From Arcobacter sp. FWKO B (lineage in GTDB: Bacteria > Campylobacterota > Campylobacteria > Campylobacterales > Arcobacteraceae): a stretch of 64,000 bases of DNA. Every line of letters starts with the position of its first letter. Within the stretch, counting starts at the first letter, position 1. This document shows positions 42,629-55,739 of this stretch, in pieces. Where the stretch lies: NCBI RefSeq assembly GCF_014844135.1, contig NZ_CP041403.1, positions 1,426,001-1,490,000 of the forward strand, given 5' to 3'. Made by a program: the position numbers and the translations under genes. The notes under the pieces were generated by a model, which saw nothing but the letters and a program-made list of their open reading frames with translations, made no database searches and was not told the origin of the DNA.

Positions 42629-45600
42629 CGTGCGGTACGACTATGGCACATGTACTTTGTTCTGGTACTATTTGGAATGTTTCACTAAGTGTTATACCAA
42701 ATTCCTCTGGGTTAAGCAAATCAAATATCTCACGATTTAGTTCAAGCTCTGGACACGCTGGATACCCAGGGGAATACCTACATCCCGTGTATTGTTTCAT
42801 TCTTACATCATTTAGGCTTGTACCTTCGTTTTTGGCGATTCCAAGGTCTAGTCTTATTTGTTTGTGTACAATTTCAGCTAAGGCTTCAGCAAGTTCTACA
42901 CCTAAGCCATGAACCAAGTAATATTCACTAAATTCTCCACGGTCATATAGCTCTTTTTCAAATTCACTCAAAATCTTCCCTGCACTTACACAGCTAAATG
43001 CTATCACATCCATTTTATCGCTTTCAAAATAATCCACGATATTTCTATGTGGTATATACTCGCTTCTCGGTAACTCTATAGTTTTGATAGCTTTATCTCG
43101 TATATCATCAAGTGCCATAGCATTTATATCACTGCCACTATGGTAGATAAACTCATCATCAAAGATAAGTAAACTATCCCCATCTCTTCTGCATGGATAG
43201 TAACCATAAAGTGCTATAGGGTCAAACAACCCTTTTTCAAAAAATAGATTTTTTAGTCTATCATATAGAGGTTTTACCACTTTTTCTTCTTGGTCTAAAA
43301 ACTCCTCGGTAGTTTTCCCTTTTTTTCTATATCCCCATCTTTGGCGGAAAAGTACCCTATGGTTTATCCATTTGTATGCAAGTTCTTCTAAATGTGGTAT
43401 TTTAAGAACTCTTCTACCCCAAAAAGGCGGTACTAAAATCTTCTCTTTAGGTGATGGCATCACTATATCATCATAGTGCGGAATTGGAGCTTTTTTAACT
43501 TTTGGGACAAACTCTTTTTTGTTTTCATCTATTACTACTTTGTCCAAACTTGTATCAAGCTCACCACCTTTTTCTATCCTTTGCATAGATACGACACCAT
43601 CAAAAGCATCACGGCAGTAAAATATAGCACCATCATAAACAGGGCGACAAAAATCATCAATAAACCCTTTTGTAAGTGCTGCCCCACCTAGAAGTACAGG
43701 TACTTTGACCCCTAACTTTTGCAACTCTTCAAGATTTTCTTTCATCACCGCCGTACTTTTTACAAGTAGCCCACTCATCCCTATGGCATCTGCATTATGC
43801 TCTTTAAGTGCTTTTACAAACTCACCTAAATCTGCTTTGATACCTATATTTACTACCTTAAAGCCGTTGTTTGATAGGATTATATCAACTAAATTTTTAC
43901 CAACATCGTGAACATCACCCTTTACTGTTCCTAAAACCAGAGTAGTATTACTATCTTTTTCTTTTTTCGGTAAATAAGGTTGTAAGAAATCAACGGTAGC
44001 TTTCATAGTCTCTGCACTTTGCAAAACAAAAGGCAACTGCATAGCACCGCTTCCAAAAAGCTCACCTATTACTTTCATTCCATCAATCAACCACTCATTT
44101 ACTATAAGTTCGGGGGATACTTCATCTTTTATGGTATCCACTAGGGGTATAAGTCTTTGTTTGTCGCCATCAATTAAAAGTTTTTTGACTTTTTCTTCAT
44201 TGCTTAAAAGCTCAAATCCATCATCTTTTGTGGTATCAACTTTTGATATGGAAGAAAAATGGTCTATAAATTTGAAAAGCGGGTCACCCTCACTTCTATT
44301 ATCAAAAAGTAAATCTTCACAAACTTTTAAATCCTCTTCGCTTATCTTTGCAATAGGAAGCAAATGTGCCACATTTACTATAGCACTTGTAAGCCCTGCT
44401 TTGACACAATGGTGTAAAAATACGCTATTTAGATAAATCCTAGCATTTGCACTAAGACCAAAACTAATATTTGATAATCCCAAAGTAGTACCAATTTCAG
44501 GGTGCATTGTACTAAATTCTCTTATGGCATCTATGGTTTGGATAGCTGCGTCCCTATACTCATCATCACCACTTCCAACAGTAAATACAAGCATATCAAA
44601 TACCAAATCTTTTGGGTCTATGCCATGCTTCTTAGTAGCTAGTTGATAAATCCGTTCTGCTATTTCAACTTTTCTTTTTGCAGTTTTTGCCATACCCTCT
44701 TCATCTATTACAAGACAAACCAAACTAGCCCCAAATTTCTTAGCCAAAGAGCATACTTCATCAAACTTTTCTATCCCGTCTTCAAGATTTACGGAGTTGA
44801 TGATAGGTTTACCGCCGATTTGTTTTAGTGCAATTTCTAGTGATTTGGTTTGGGTACTATCAGGCATAAGAGGTAATGGTATCTTTTGAGAATAAATAGA
44901 AATTACTTTATTCATATCTTTGGACTCATCACGCCCTGCAAATCCTACACTCACATCAAGTATATGAGCACCGCTTCGCACCTGTGCTTGAGCTACACTA
45001 AGAGTTCCTTCATAATCACTATTTAATAATAAATCCCTAAAAGCCTTACTTCCCGTAGCATTACTTCTTTCACCTATCAAAAGTGGAGCTGGTTCTTGTT
45101 TTAGAGTAACCGTATTAAAAAGTGATGCTAAAGATTTTGGATGGTTACCTGTTGGTTTTTTTGGTATGGTTGTTTGTACAGCGTCACTTAGAGCTTTGAT
45201 ATGTTGAGGAGTAGTTCCGCAACATCCTCCCAAAAAGCTAACACCATCAAGGTCTAAAAACTCTTTTTGTAAAGCACTAAACTCATTTGGACCCATAGGA
45301 TAATATGTATATCCCCCTTTATTTTGAGGAAGCCCTGCATTTGAGTGGATTGAGATAAGTCCGTGATAGTTTTGACTTAATACCTTTAGATGTTTTGCCA
45401 CTTGTTCAGGTCCTGTACCGCAGTTGAACCCAAGGGACAATATATCAAAAGGCTCTAGTATGGTAGTAATAGTTTGTGCATCGGTACCTATTAACATAGA
45501 ACCGCTTAGTTCTATTGTTACGCTTACCATAATAGGAAGTAGTTGATGGTTGATGGTTGATGGTTGATAGGAAGAATACTCTTTTTGGGCATCGTTTATT

Positions 45601-46139
45601 GCGTGGATTGCTGCTTTTATTTGTAGTGGGTCTTGGCAAGTTTCTAATAAAAATACATCTACACCACCATCAAGAAGACCACGAGCTACTATTTTGTACC
45701 CTTCATACATCTCATCGTATGTAATATGTCCTAGACTTGGTAACTTAGTCCCTGGACCTATTGAGCCTAAAACAAATCTAGGTTTAGACGGGGTTGAGTA
45801 TTGGTCACATATATCTTTTACTAGCTTTGCACCAAGTTTTGATAGCTCATAAGCCTTGTCTCCCAACCCATACTCATCAAGTACCCAAGGTTGTGTACCA
45901 AATGTATTGGTTTTTATCATATCTGCATCGGCGTAAGCATAGGCATTATGTATTTTGGAGATAATCTCAGGTGCTGTGATATTTAAAAGTTCATTACACC
46001 CCTCTAAGTTACCACCTTCATAAATCCAAGCACTATCTGGAACTTTATATGTTTGTATCTGTGTTCCCATAGCACCATCTATGATAAGAGGTCTATGGTT
46101 TAAAATTTCTAATATTTGTTCTTTTATATTTTTACTCAT
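42603..46139 (-). CDS. metH: Cobalamin-dependent methionine synthase
   Basis: Full-length MetH of 1178 residues. Homocysteine domain: IDGAMGTQIQ, then FLLETCQDP, GFNCGTGPEQV and FLGGCCGTTPQH, which hold the zinc cysteines. Pterin domain: RSNATGSKAFRDLL, then LDVSVGFAGRDES. B12-binding domain: GTVKGDVHDVGKNLV with the DxHxxG histidine near residue 770. The C-terminal activation domain ends with YTGCRYSPGYPACPEL, binding AdoMet for reactivation. Residues about 190-199 are encoded by a tandem heptamer (45543-45570) not expected in the family. It needs cobalamin, which the B12 cluster supplies. Confidence 0.97.
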   Translation of the reverse strand: MSKNIKEQILEILNHRPLIIDGAMGTQIQTYKVPDSAWIYEGGNLEGCNELLNITAPEIISKIHNAYAYADADMIKTNTFGTQPWVLDEYGLGDKAYELSKLGAKLVKDICDQYSTPSKPRFVLGSIGPGTKLPSLGHITYDEMYEGYKIVARGLLDGGVDVFLLETCQDPLQIKAAIHAINDAQKEYSSYQPSTINHQLLPIMVSVTIELSGSMLIGTDAQTITTILEPFDILSLGFNCGTGPEQVAKHLKVLSQNYHGLISIHSNAGLPQNKGGYTYYPMGPNEFSALQKEFLDLDGVSFLGGCCGTTPQHIKALSDAVQTTIPKKPTGNHPKSLASLFNTVTLKQEPAPLLIGERSNATGSKAFRDLLLNSDYEGTLSVAQAQVRSGAHILDVSVGFAGRDESKDMNKVISIYSQKIPLPLMPDSTQTKSLEIALKQIGGKPIINSVNLEDGIEKFDEVCSLAKKFGASLVCLVIDEEGMAKTAKRKVEIAERIYQLATKKHGIDPKDLVFDMLVFTVGSGDDEYRDAAIQTIDAIREFSTMHPEIGTTLGLSNISFGLSANARIYLNSVFLHHCVKAGLTSAIVNVAHLLPIAKISEEDLKVCEDLLFDNRSEGDPLFKFIDHFSSISKVDTTKDDGFELLSNEEKVKKLLIDGDKQRLIPLVDTIKDEVSPELIVNEWLIDGMKVIGELFGSGAMQLPFVLQSAETMKATVDFLQPYLPKKEKDSNTTLVLGTVKGDVHDVGKNLVDIILSNNGFKVVNIGIKADLGEFVKALKEHNADAIGMSGLLVKSTAVMKENLEELQKLGVKVPVLLGGAALTKGFIDDFCRPVYDGAIFYCRDAFDGVVSMQRIEKGGELDTSLDKVVIDENKKEFVPKVKKAPIPHYDDIVMPSPKEKILVPPFWGRRVLKIPHLEELAYKWINHRVLFRQRWGYRKKGKTTEEFLDQEEKVVKPLYDRLKNLFFEKGLFDPIALYGYYPCRRDGDSLLIFDDEFIYHSGSDINAMALDDIRDKAIKTIELPRSEYIPHRNIVDYFESDKMDVIAFSCVSAGKILSEFEKELYDRGEFSEYYLVHGLGVELAEALAEIVHKQIRLDLGIAKNEGTSLNDVRMKQYTGCRYSPGYPACPELELNREIFDLLNPEEFGITLSETFQIVPEQSTCAIVVPHDEAKYFAI
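45543..45570. repeat. Heptamer tandem repeat inside metH
   Basis: Four units on the plus strand: TTGATGG three times, then TTGATAG. On the coding strand they give the peptide YQPSTINHQ in the homocysteine domain, between DAQKEYSS and LLPIMVSVTIELS. The family normally passes straight from a short helix to that beta strand, so it reads as an in-frame insertion. Confidence 0.85.
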
Positions 46140-46154
46140 ATATCTATATTTACC

Positions 46155-46709
46155 TTATACAAAATATCTTATTGAAGCAAAACCGTCTGCTTTTGTCTGC
46201 TTGATACTATCAATTTGTTCATCATTAATAATACCACCCAAAGCAAAAACCATAATATCTTTTACTGAATCTTTAGCAATATTTAAAGCTTCAAGTCCTA
46301 TTGGCTCACCTTTGTCTGGTGTTGCAAAAACAGGTGAGTATGTCACACCATCAGCTCCAAGGCTTTTGGCTTTTTTAATCTCATCTACACTATGACAACT
46401 TATTATTACAAAAAGCCCTGCATCTTTTGCTTTTTTTATCTCATCAAACTGAGAAGATGTAAGATGTACACCATCAGCTTTGTATTTAATAGCCAAATCT
46501 ATATAAGAGTTTATCAAAATATTGTTTATATCCAACTTTTTACATATATCTACAAAGGTTTTTACTAGTTCATCTAAGTTTAAAGAGTTTTTATCTCTAA
46601 AACAAGCATAATCAACCTTGTGTTTTTTGAGTGCATTAGATAATGTATCGGAAAAAGTTTGCGGATTGTTTGTATAATATTTTGGATCTGTTATCAGATA
46701 GTTTTTCAT
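46155..46709 (-). CDS. thiE: Thiamine-phosphate synthase-like protein (ThiE/TenI)
   Basis: A 184-residue TIM-barrel protein. ACFRDKNSLN is the pyrophosphate-binding RDK segment, GVHLTSSQFDEI follows, and VTYSPVFATPDKGEPIG holds the PVFxTxxK motif of the family. ALGGI near the C-terminus binds phosphate. ThiE joins the thiazole and pyrimidine halves of thiamine; the related TenI thiazole tautomerase has nearly the same fold, and at 184 residues this protein could be either. No TPP riboswitch was seen upstream. Confidence 0.75.
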   Translation of the reverse strand: MKNYLITDPKYYTNNPQTFSDTLSNALKKHKVDYACFRDKNSLNLDELVKTFVDICKKLDINNILINSYIDLAIKYKADGVHLTSSQFDEIKKAKDAGLFVIISCHSVDEIKKAKSLGADGVTYSPVFATPDKGEPIGLEALNIAKDSVKDIMVFALGGIINDEQIDSIKQTKADGFASIRYFV

Positions 46710-46724
46710 AATTTAGCACCAATA

Positions 46725-46758
46725 AAAAAAGGAGAACACTATTTTGTCCTCCTTTTTT
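46725..46758. terminator. Bidirectional terminator upstream of thiE
   Basis: An A-tract, then AGGAG at 46730-46734 pairing with CTCCT at 46749-46753, extended by ACA/TGT across one mismatch and followed by a T-tract. Symmetric A and T runs suit both directions. It lies 15 bp in front of thiE, so it would stop read-through from atpB or act in a leader. Confidence 0.7.
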
Positions 46759-46784
46759 AGTTTTTTTAGTCTTTTGATAATACA

Positions 46785-46905
46785 AAACCGACCTACCGTA
46801 TGCTCATTCTCGCTTCGCTCAAATATGAGCATCGGTTTGCGGGACAAAGTATCCTGATGTATGCCCGTACTCACTTCGTTCGCACATGGGCATCGTCTTG
46901 CGCAC
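46785..46905. repeat. Two palindromic repeat units between atpB and thiE
   Basis: Unit A is at 46798-46845 and unit B at 46859-46906. They agree at about 34 of 48 positions and share CTCRCTTCGYTC. Each folds: unit A pairs ATGCTCAT (46800-46807) with ATGAGCAT (46825-46832), plus outer AAACCG/CGGTTT; unit B pairs ATGCCC (46861-46866) with GGGCAT (46888-46893). The T-A to C-G change in the stem is compensatory. The element is flanked by terminators on both sides. Confidence 0.7.
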
Positions 46906-46908
46906 CAT

Positions 46909-46936
46909 AAAAACGACAAGAAATTGTCGTTTTTTT
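46909..46936. terminator. Terminator of atpB
   Basis: AACGACAA (46912-46919) and TTGTCGTT (46924-46931) form a perfect 8-bp stem with a 4-nt loop (GAAA on the plus strand), extended by A/T pairs and followed by a T-run in each direction. It starts at the atpB stop codon, and the flanking CACCAT/ATGGTG sequence extends the palindrome further. Confidence 0.85.
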
Positions 46937-47618
46937 AATGGTGCTCATCTTCCATCATGATAGAACCTGCAATATATACATAAGTAAGAATCATGAAAAT
47001 AAAACCTTGTAATAGTGCCATAGCAAATAGTAAGAAAAATGCTGGTAATGGTAAAATCCAAGGAGTAAGCATTAGTAATACTAATAAGAACAAATCATCA
47101 CCTTTGATATTTCCAAAAAGCCTGAAAGATAGTGATACTATTCTTGAAAGGTGAGAAACTATCTCAATAGGGAACATTAATGGAGCAAGTGCTGGAACTG
47201 GACCCATAAAGTGTTTAAAGTAGTTGATTACACCATTTTTCTTGATACCAAGATAGTTGTAATATACGAATACTATTAAAGCTAATGCTAAAGTAAAGTT
47301 AATATCAGCTGTTGGTGCTTCAAAAAGTGGTAAAATACCAAGTAAGTTTGAAACAATAATAAATAAACCTAAACTTCCAATAAGTGGTAGGTATCTTCTA
47401 GCATTTTCTTCACCCATAGAATCTTTACCTATAGATATAACACCACTAATGAATGCTTCCATAACATTTTGAGAACCAGTTGGAACTAGTTGCATTTTTT
47501 TTGTAGCAAATCTTGCTATCATTAAAATAATTCCCATAACTAAAATAGCGTGAGCAATTATGATAAAAACATGACCATGGCTAATTTCACTTAGCAAAAA
47601 GTAAACTCTATCTTGCAT
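46935..47618 (-). CDS. atpB: F0F1 ATP synthase subunit a
   Basis: Proton-channel subunit of the ATP synthase, 227 residues with about five or six membrane helices. The invariant arginine is in IVSLSFRLFGNIKGDDL near residue 161, and the second half-channel segment is LQGFIFMILTYVYIAGSI. It is short compared with the ~270 residues in E. coli, as usual in this phylum. It stands alone, separate from other atp genes, as commonly seen in Campylobacterota. Confidence 0.96.
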   Translation of the reverse strand: MQDRVYFLLSEISHGHVFIIIAHAILVMGIILMIARFATKKMQLVPTGSQNVMEAFISGVISIGKDSMGEENARRYLPLIGSLGLFIIVSNLLGILPLFEAPTADINFTLALALIVFVYYNYLGIKKNGVINYFKHFMGPVPALAPLMFPIEIVSHLSRIVSLSFRLFGNIKGDDLFLLVLLMLTPWILPLPAFFLLFAMALLQGFIFMILTYVYIAGSIMMEDEHH

Positions 47619-47713
47619 TTACATCCTTTATTTTTTGACATAAACCTCTTAGGATTGTTAAGGTTTTTTAGTCTTTTTTTGTTTTTTGTTCGAGATTTTA
47701 CTAAAACTTAACT

Positions 47714-48919
47714 TTAAAGTTCTTTAAATCTATATCCATTTGATTTTAGCATATTTCTTATCTCTTCTTGATGAACTTCACCTTTTGTCTCAAGAGAAAT
47801 AGTAATATTTGCATCCCCAAAGTCAAGTTGTACCGAATTTCTGTCATAATCAATATATACAATATTTGCTTGACAATCTCTAAATATTTCTGTAAGTCTT
47901 GTTAAAGAACCTGGTTTATCTACAAGTGTTACCATAAGATTCATTTTTCTGCTTGATTTTACAAGACCTTTTTCAATAATAAGTGAAAGCATTGTAACAT
48001 CAATATTTCCACCACTGAGCGGTAATGCAATTTTCGCTCCATTTGTATTTACTTTGCCATGCATTACAGCAGCAACCCCAGCAGCCCCAGCACCTTCAAC
48101 TACAAGTTTTTGTTTTTCAACCAAAAATAAAATTGCATTTGCTATTTCTTTATCTTCAACTTCAACTACTTCGTCAATATGTTCTAAAACCAAATCAAGC
48201 ATTTTTGGACTCACATCCCTTACAGCTATACCATCAGCAATTGTTTTTACATCTATAGAATCAATTGGAGTTTTTGCTTCATATGAGTCTTTCATAGCTC
48301 TTGCACCACTTGCAACTACACCTATTACTTTTATATTTGGGTTGATGGCTTTTGCAGCTATTGCTATACCACTAATTAATCCACCACCACCAATAGGGAC
48401 AACAAAAGTATCTATATCTTTGATTTGATCTAAAATTTCAAGGGCAATTGTCCCTTGTCCAGCTATTACTTCATCATCTGCGTATGGGTGGACAAAAGTT
48501 TTATTGAGTTGTTCTGAATACTCTTTAGCATACATATATGCTTCATCATATTTACCACCTTTGAGTACAACATTTGCACCAAGGTCTCTTACTCCACTAA
48601 CCTTTGTAAGCGGTGTGGTCTCAGGCATAAAAATAGTTGCTTCAATACCAAAGTATTTTGCTGCAAAGGCTACCCCTTGAGCATGATTTCCCGCACTTGA
48701 AGCTACTACACCAGCTTTTTTTTGAGATTCGTTTAAAAGTGCAATTTTATTAAAAGCTCCACGAAGTTTGAAGCTTCCAGTAAGTTGTAAGTTTTCTTTT
48801 TTTATGTATATTTCACCACCATGATTTTTGCTTAGTGTTGGAGCAAATGCCAAAGGAGTTTTATGTATTATGCCATCAAGTCTTTTTCTTGCATCAGTTA
48901 TATCTTTTAATGTTACCAT
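47714..48919 (-). CDS. ilvA: Threonine ammonia-lyase
   Basis: PLP enzyme that deaminates threonine to 2-oxobutanoate, the first step to isoleucine. About 400 residues. The PLP lysine is in GSFKLRGAFNKIAL near residue 52, and the glycine-rich cofactor loop is VPIGGGGLISGIA near 180; PLSGGNID comes near 305. One C-terminal ACT domain (MVTLVDKPGSLTRLTEIF) is the allosteric site. ATG at 48919 is chosen; a GTG three codons upstream is also possible. Confidence 0.93.
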   Translation of the reverse strand: MVTLKDITDARKRLDGIIHKTPLAFAPTLSKNHGGEIYIKKENLQLTGSFKLRGAFNKIALLNESQKKAGVVASSAGNHAQGVAFAAKYFGIEATIFMPETTPLTKVSGVRDLGANVVLKGGKYDEAYMYAKEYSEQLNKTFVHPYADDEVIAGQGTIALEILDQIKDIDTFVVPIGGGGLISGIAIAAKAINPNIKVIGVVASGARAMKDSYEAKTPIDSIDVKTIADGIAVRDVSPKMLDLVLEHIDEVVEVEDKEIANAILFLVEKQKLVVEGAGAAGVAAVMHGKVNTNGAKIALPLSGGNIDVTMLSLIIEKGLVKSSRKMNLMVTLVDKPGSLTRLTEIFRDCQANIVYIDYDRNSVQLDFGDANITISLETKGEVHQEEIRNMLKSNGYRFKEL

Positions 48920-48984
48920 TTTTATCACTTTTTTATATTTTGGTGCTTATTTTAACTAAAGTAAGATTACAATATAATAAAAGG

Positions 48985-49026
48985 GTTAATGGTTGATAGT
49001 TGATGGTTGATAGTTAAGAGTTAAGG
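48985..49026 (+). repeat. Heptamer tandem repeat in the trmD leader
   Basis: Six units: GTTAATG, GTTGATA, GTTGATG, GTTGATA, GTTAAGA, GTTAAGG. The last unit supplies the purine-rich sequence 9 bp before the trmD ATG. The repeat fills most of the 115-bp gap between the divergent ilvA and trmD genes. Confidence 0.9.
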
Positions 49027-49034
49027 TAAAAGAG

Positions 49035-49721
49035 ATGAAATTTACATTTGTGACACTATTTTCAAATTTGATAGAATTTTATTTTAAAGATTCTATATTA
49101 AAAAAAGCAATAGAGAAAGATTTGATAAAGTATGAATTTTATAATCCAAGGGAGTATTCTACAAATAAACACAAGAAAGTGGATGATTATTTGTGTAGTG
49201 GTGGAGCAGGGCTTCTTATGACTCCACAACCTCTTTTTGATACTTTGGAAGATATAAAATCAAAAAATCCTGATTCTTATATAATATTTCCACTTGCTGC
49301 TGCAAAACCATTTCGTCAAAATGATGCAAAAAGATTGGCAAAAAAGAAAAATATTGTTTTTGTTTGTGGAAGATATGAAGGTATTGATGAAAGGGTAATT
49401 GAAGAGTATGCGGATGAAGTTTTTAGTATAGGTGAATATATCTTAACAGGCGGTGAACTAGCCTCTTTAGTGATGTGTGATGCAATTTCTAGAAATGTAG
49501 ATGGTGTTTTGGGAAATAGTGAATCTTTAGATATGGAAAGCTATGAATCTGACCTTTTAGAAGCACCATCTTTTACGAAACCTGAAAGTTTTCAAAATTT
49601 AAGTGTTCCTTCAGCTTTCTTAAAGGGAAATCATAGTAAAATTGCCAACTTAAAATTTCAGATGTCGATTTGTAAAACAAAATACTACAGACCTGATAAA
49701 GGAAAAAACAATGAAAAATAG
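49035..49721 (+). CDS. trmD: tRNA (guanine-37-N1)-methyltransferase
   Basis: SPOUT (trefoil knot) methyltransferase that makes m1G37 and prevents frameshifting. 228 residues. The start [17 protein letters not shown] and the knot motifs [36 protein letters not shown] and [16 protein letters not shown] are diagnostic; the C-terminal helix bundle has [13 protein letters not shown]. It overlaps rplS by 11 bp, the usual ribosomal context. rimM and rpsP are not immediately upstream. Confidence 0.97.
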   Translation: MKFTFVTLFSNLIEFYFKDSILKKAIEKDLIKYEFYNPREYSTNKHKKVDDYLCSGGAGLLMTPQPLFDTLEDIKSKNPDSYIIFPLAAAKPFRQNDAKRLAKKKNIVFVCGRYEGIDERVIEEYADEVFSIGEYILTGGELASLVMCDAISRNVDGVLGNSESLDMESYESDLLEAPSFTKPESFQNLSVPSAFLKGNHSKIANLKFQMSICKTKYYRPDKGKNNEK

Positions 49722-50067
49722 AATTATCGAGAGCTTTGAAGCAGCACAACTTGCTTCTAAAACCGTTCCTTTCTTTAAAGCTGGTGATACAGTAAGACTT
49801 GGTGTTGAAATCAAAGAAGGTAACAAAACTAGGGTTCAAGCATTTGAAGGTGTGGTAATTGGCAAACACGGAAATGGTGTTGATGCTACATTTACTATTA
49901 GAAAAATTGGAGCTAATAGTGTTGGAGTTGAAAGAATATTCCCATTATATAGTGACTCTTTAAAAGAAATTACATTACTAAGAAGTGGTAAAGTAAGAAG
50001 AGCTAAACTAAACTACCTAAGAAGTAGAACAGGAAAAGCTGCAAAAATTCAAGAGTTAAGAAAATAA
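49711..50067 (+). CDS. rplS: 50S ribosomal protein L19
   Basis: Large-subunit protein at the inter-subunit bridge, 118 residues (typical 115-120). The family sequence is clear: [52 protein letters not shown] and [18 protein letters not shown]. It overlaps trmD and is followed by a strong terminator. Confidence 0.98.
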   Translation: MKNRIIESFEAAQLASKTVPFFKAGDTVRLGVEIKEGNKTRVQAFEGVVIGKHGNGVDATFTIRKIGANSVGVERIFPLYSDSLKEITLLRSGKVRRAKLNYLRSRTGKAAKIQELRK

Positions 50068-50090
50068 TTAACTCTTTCTATTTGGATTAA

Positions 50091-50124
50091 AGGCTTGGGG
50101 GTTTTTACCTCAAGCCTTTTTTTA
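50091..50124 (+). terminator. Rho-independent terminator of trmD-rplS
   Basis: AGGCTTGGGG (50091-50100) pairs with CCTCAAGCCT (50108-50117) with one mismatch. It is followed by a run of seven T. Confidence 0.9.
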
Positions 50125-50203
50125 TGCCTAATTAATTTCTTTTATATTATTTTAACTATTATAATAGTATAATTTTTACTATTAAGCTTATAAAGGCAAT
50201 AAA

Positions 50204-53989
<3,786 letters not shown>

Positions 53990-53999
53990 AGGATTTTAG

Positions 54000-55133
54000 A
54001 TGAAGTTTGAAAAGTATCCGTTTGAAAAATTGACAGAGTTACTAGAAGGGATTGTGCCAAATAGTGAGTATAGTCCTAGTAGTTTGACTATTGGGGAGCC
54101 TCAGTTTGATACACCTTTTTTTATACAAGAAGCTTTGAAAAATAGTACAAATTTATTAAACAAATATCCAAAAAGTGCTGGTGAAGATAGTTTAAAAGAT
54201 GCTATGATAAAGTTTAATCATGAGAGATTTGGTGTTGAGCTTAAAAAATCAGAGATAATACCTACTTTTGGGACTAGAGAAGTTTTATTTAATTTGCCTC
54301 AATACCTTCTTTTTGATAAAAAAGAGCCTGTGATGGCTTATACAAATCCATTTTATCAGATATACGAAGGTGCAGCCATTGCTAGTCGTGCAAAAGTATA
54401 TCATCTTGATTTGACACCTCAAAATGACTTTAAACCTCAAATTAATGATGAAATGTTAAAAGAGTGCGATTTGGTTATATTAAACTTTCCAAACAATCCA
54501 ACTTCTGCTACTTTAGAGCTTGATGAGCTAGTAATTTGGGTCAAAAAAGCATTGGAATTTGATTTTGTTTTGATAAATGATGAGTGTTATAGTGAGTTAT
54601 ATTTTGATGAGTCAAACAAGCCAGTGAGTATATTAAACGCTTCTATAAAAGCTGGAAATACATCGTTTAAAAATATCATAGCCCTAAATTCTATATCCAA
54701 AAGAAGCTCTGCTCCAGGGCTTAGAAGTGGGTTTGTTTGTGGTGATGAAAAGATACTAAAAGGGTATATGCAATATCGTACATATATAGGGTGTGCCGTA
54801 CCTCTTCCTATACAAGAAGCTTCAAAAGTAGCTTGGAATGATATGGAACATGTGAAATATTTTCAAGAAACTTATAAAGAAAATTTTTTGATAGCACAAG
54901 ATATTTTGGGTATCTCAATGCCAAAGGCAACTTTTTATATATGGCTTGAGGTTGGAGATGAATTGGAGTTTACAAAAGAGCTTTATAGACAAAAAAATGT
55001 AAAAGTATTACCAGGAAGTTTTCTTGGAAGAAATGGGATAGGAAAAGGGTATATAAGAATAGCTCTTGTAGAAGATGCTAAGAAGACAAAAGAAGTGCTT
55101 ACAAGAATAGCTGATTTTAAAAAAGATTGGTAA
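54000..55133 (+). CDS. dapC: Succinyldiaminopimelate transaminase
   Basis: Class I PLP aminotransferase of the Campylobacter-type DapC, in the lysine/meso-diaminopimelate pathway. 377 residues. SPSSLTIGEPQFDTP opens the fold, LNFPNNPTSATL is the NPT segment, INDECYSELYF carries the D-x-x-Y, and NSISKRSSAPGLRSGF contains the PLP lysine. Its place just before murC is consistent with peptidoglycan precursor supply. LL-diaminopimelate aminotransferase is an alternative label. Confidence 0.88.
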   Translation: MKFEKYPFEKLTELLEGIVPNSEYSPSSLTIGEPQFDTPFFIQEALKNSTNLLNKYPKSAGEDSLKDAMIKFNHERFGVELKKSEIIPTFGTREVLFNLPQYLLFDKKEPVMAYTNPFYQIYEGAAIASRAKVYHLDLTPQNDFKPQINDEMLKECDLVILNFPNNPTSATLELDELVIWVKKALEFDFVLINDECYSELYFDESNKPVSILNASIKAGNTSFKNIIALNSISKRSSAPGLRSGFVCGDEKILKGYMQYRTYIGCAVPLPIQEASKVAWNDMEHVKYFQETYKENFLIAQDILGISMPKATFYIWLEVGDELEFTKELYRQKNVKVLPGSFLGRNGIGKGYIRIALVEDAKKTKEVLTRIADFKKDW

Positions 55134-55160
55134 TAAATATACTAATGATAAAGGAACAAT

Positions 55161-55736
55161 ATGGAACCAAATGAATTACAAGAAGCAAGAACAAATCCAG
55201 AGTTTTTAAAGTTTTTAGGTGAGAAAGAACAAACAGCAAGAGAAAGTAAAAATATTAAAGAACTTTATGAAGTTCTAGACAGTATGCTTATTCTTGATTT
55301 GGATCCAACAAAAATAGATTCTATTTATGAAGAGATTTTGAAAATATCTTTTGGAAGAGTTGAAGAAAAACTTGCAAATAGTGGAACTTTTGATATAGAT
55401 ACAGATGAATTTTTTTGTGCTAGAGCATTATATGAGTATGCAATAGAACAATGGAGTAATAAAAATTATCGTGGTGCAAAAGAGATGTTTTTTATATTGT
55501 TTAGTTTACTAAATGATATAAAACTTCAAAATGCTTTGATGGTACATATTTTAAATACTCATAAAAGTATAAACTTGGATGACTTTTATACAAAAGTAGC
55601 TCATAGTTCACAAAATGAAGATGAAAAATATGGTTATTTTATAACAAATTTTGACTTTGATATAGAAGATTATTTAAGTAAAAATAGTAAGTTTATAGAT
55701 GAAATCAATCAACAATTACAAGCATTGATGAGGTAG
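55161..55736 (+). CDS. Conserved hypothetical protein, 191 aa, before murC
   Basis: A soluble, acidic, helix-rich protein with no signal peptide. Notable segments are NIKELYEVLDSMLILDLD and FFCARALYEYAIEQWSNKNY, with a pattern resembling a short TPR-like repeat (YEYAIEQW...YRGAKEMFFILFSLL). It lies between dapC and murC, 4 bp from the murC start. Likely specific to Campylobacterota; the function is unknown to me. Confidence 0.75.
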   Translation: MEPNELQEARTNPEFLKFLGEKEQTARESKNIKELYEVLDSMLILDLDPTKIDSIYEEILKISFGRVEEKLANSGTFDIDTDEFFCARALYEYAIEQWSNKNYRGAKEMFFILFSLLNDIKLQNALMVHILNTHKSINLDDFYTKVAHSSQNEDEKYGYFITNFDFDIEDYLSKNSKFIDEINQQLQALMR

Positions 55737-55739
55737 CAA

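Noticed and set aside
42643-45639. Several open frames on either strand within metH
   Set aside because: They lie wholly inside a full-length, motif-complete gene, have no ribosome sites and no domain features.
46713-46919. 68-codon minus-strand frame across the palindromic repeats
   Set aside because: It runs through two hairpin repeats and into terminator-like sequence, has Cys/Arg-rich low-information content and no plausible domain. The repeats explain the sequence better.
46710-46934. TPP riboswitch upstream of thiE
   Set aside because: The CTGAGA and ACC-TGA-type conserved segments are not seen. The structures found are terminators and palindromic repeats.
48985-49026. CRISPR-like array
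   Set aside because: Units are 7 bp and adjacent with no spacers, so it is a simple tandem repeat. No cas gene is present in the window.
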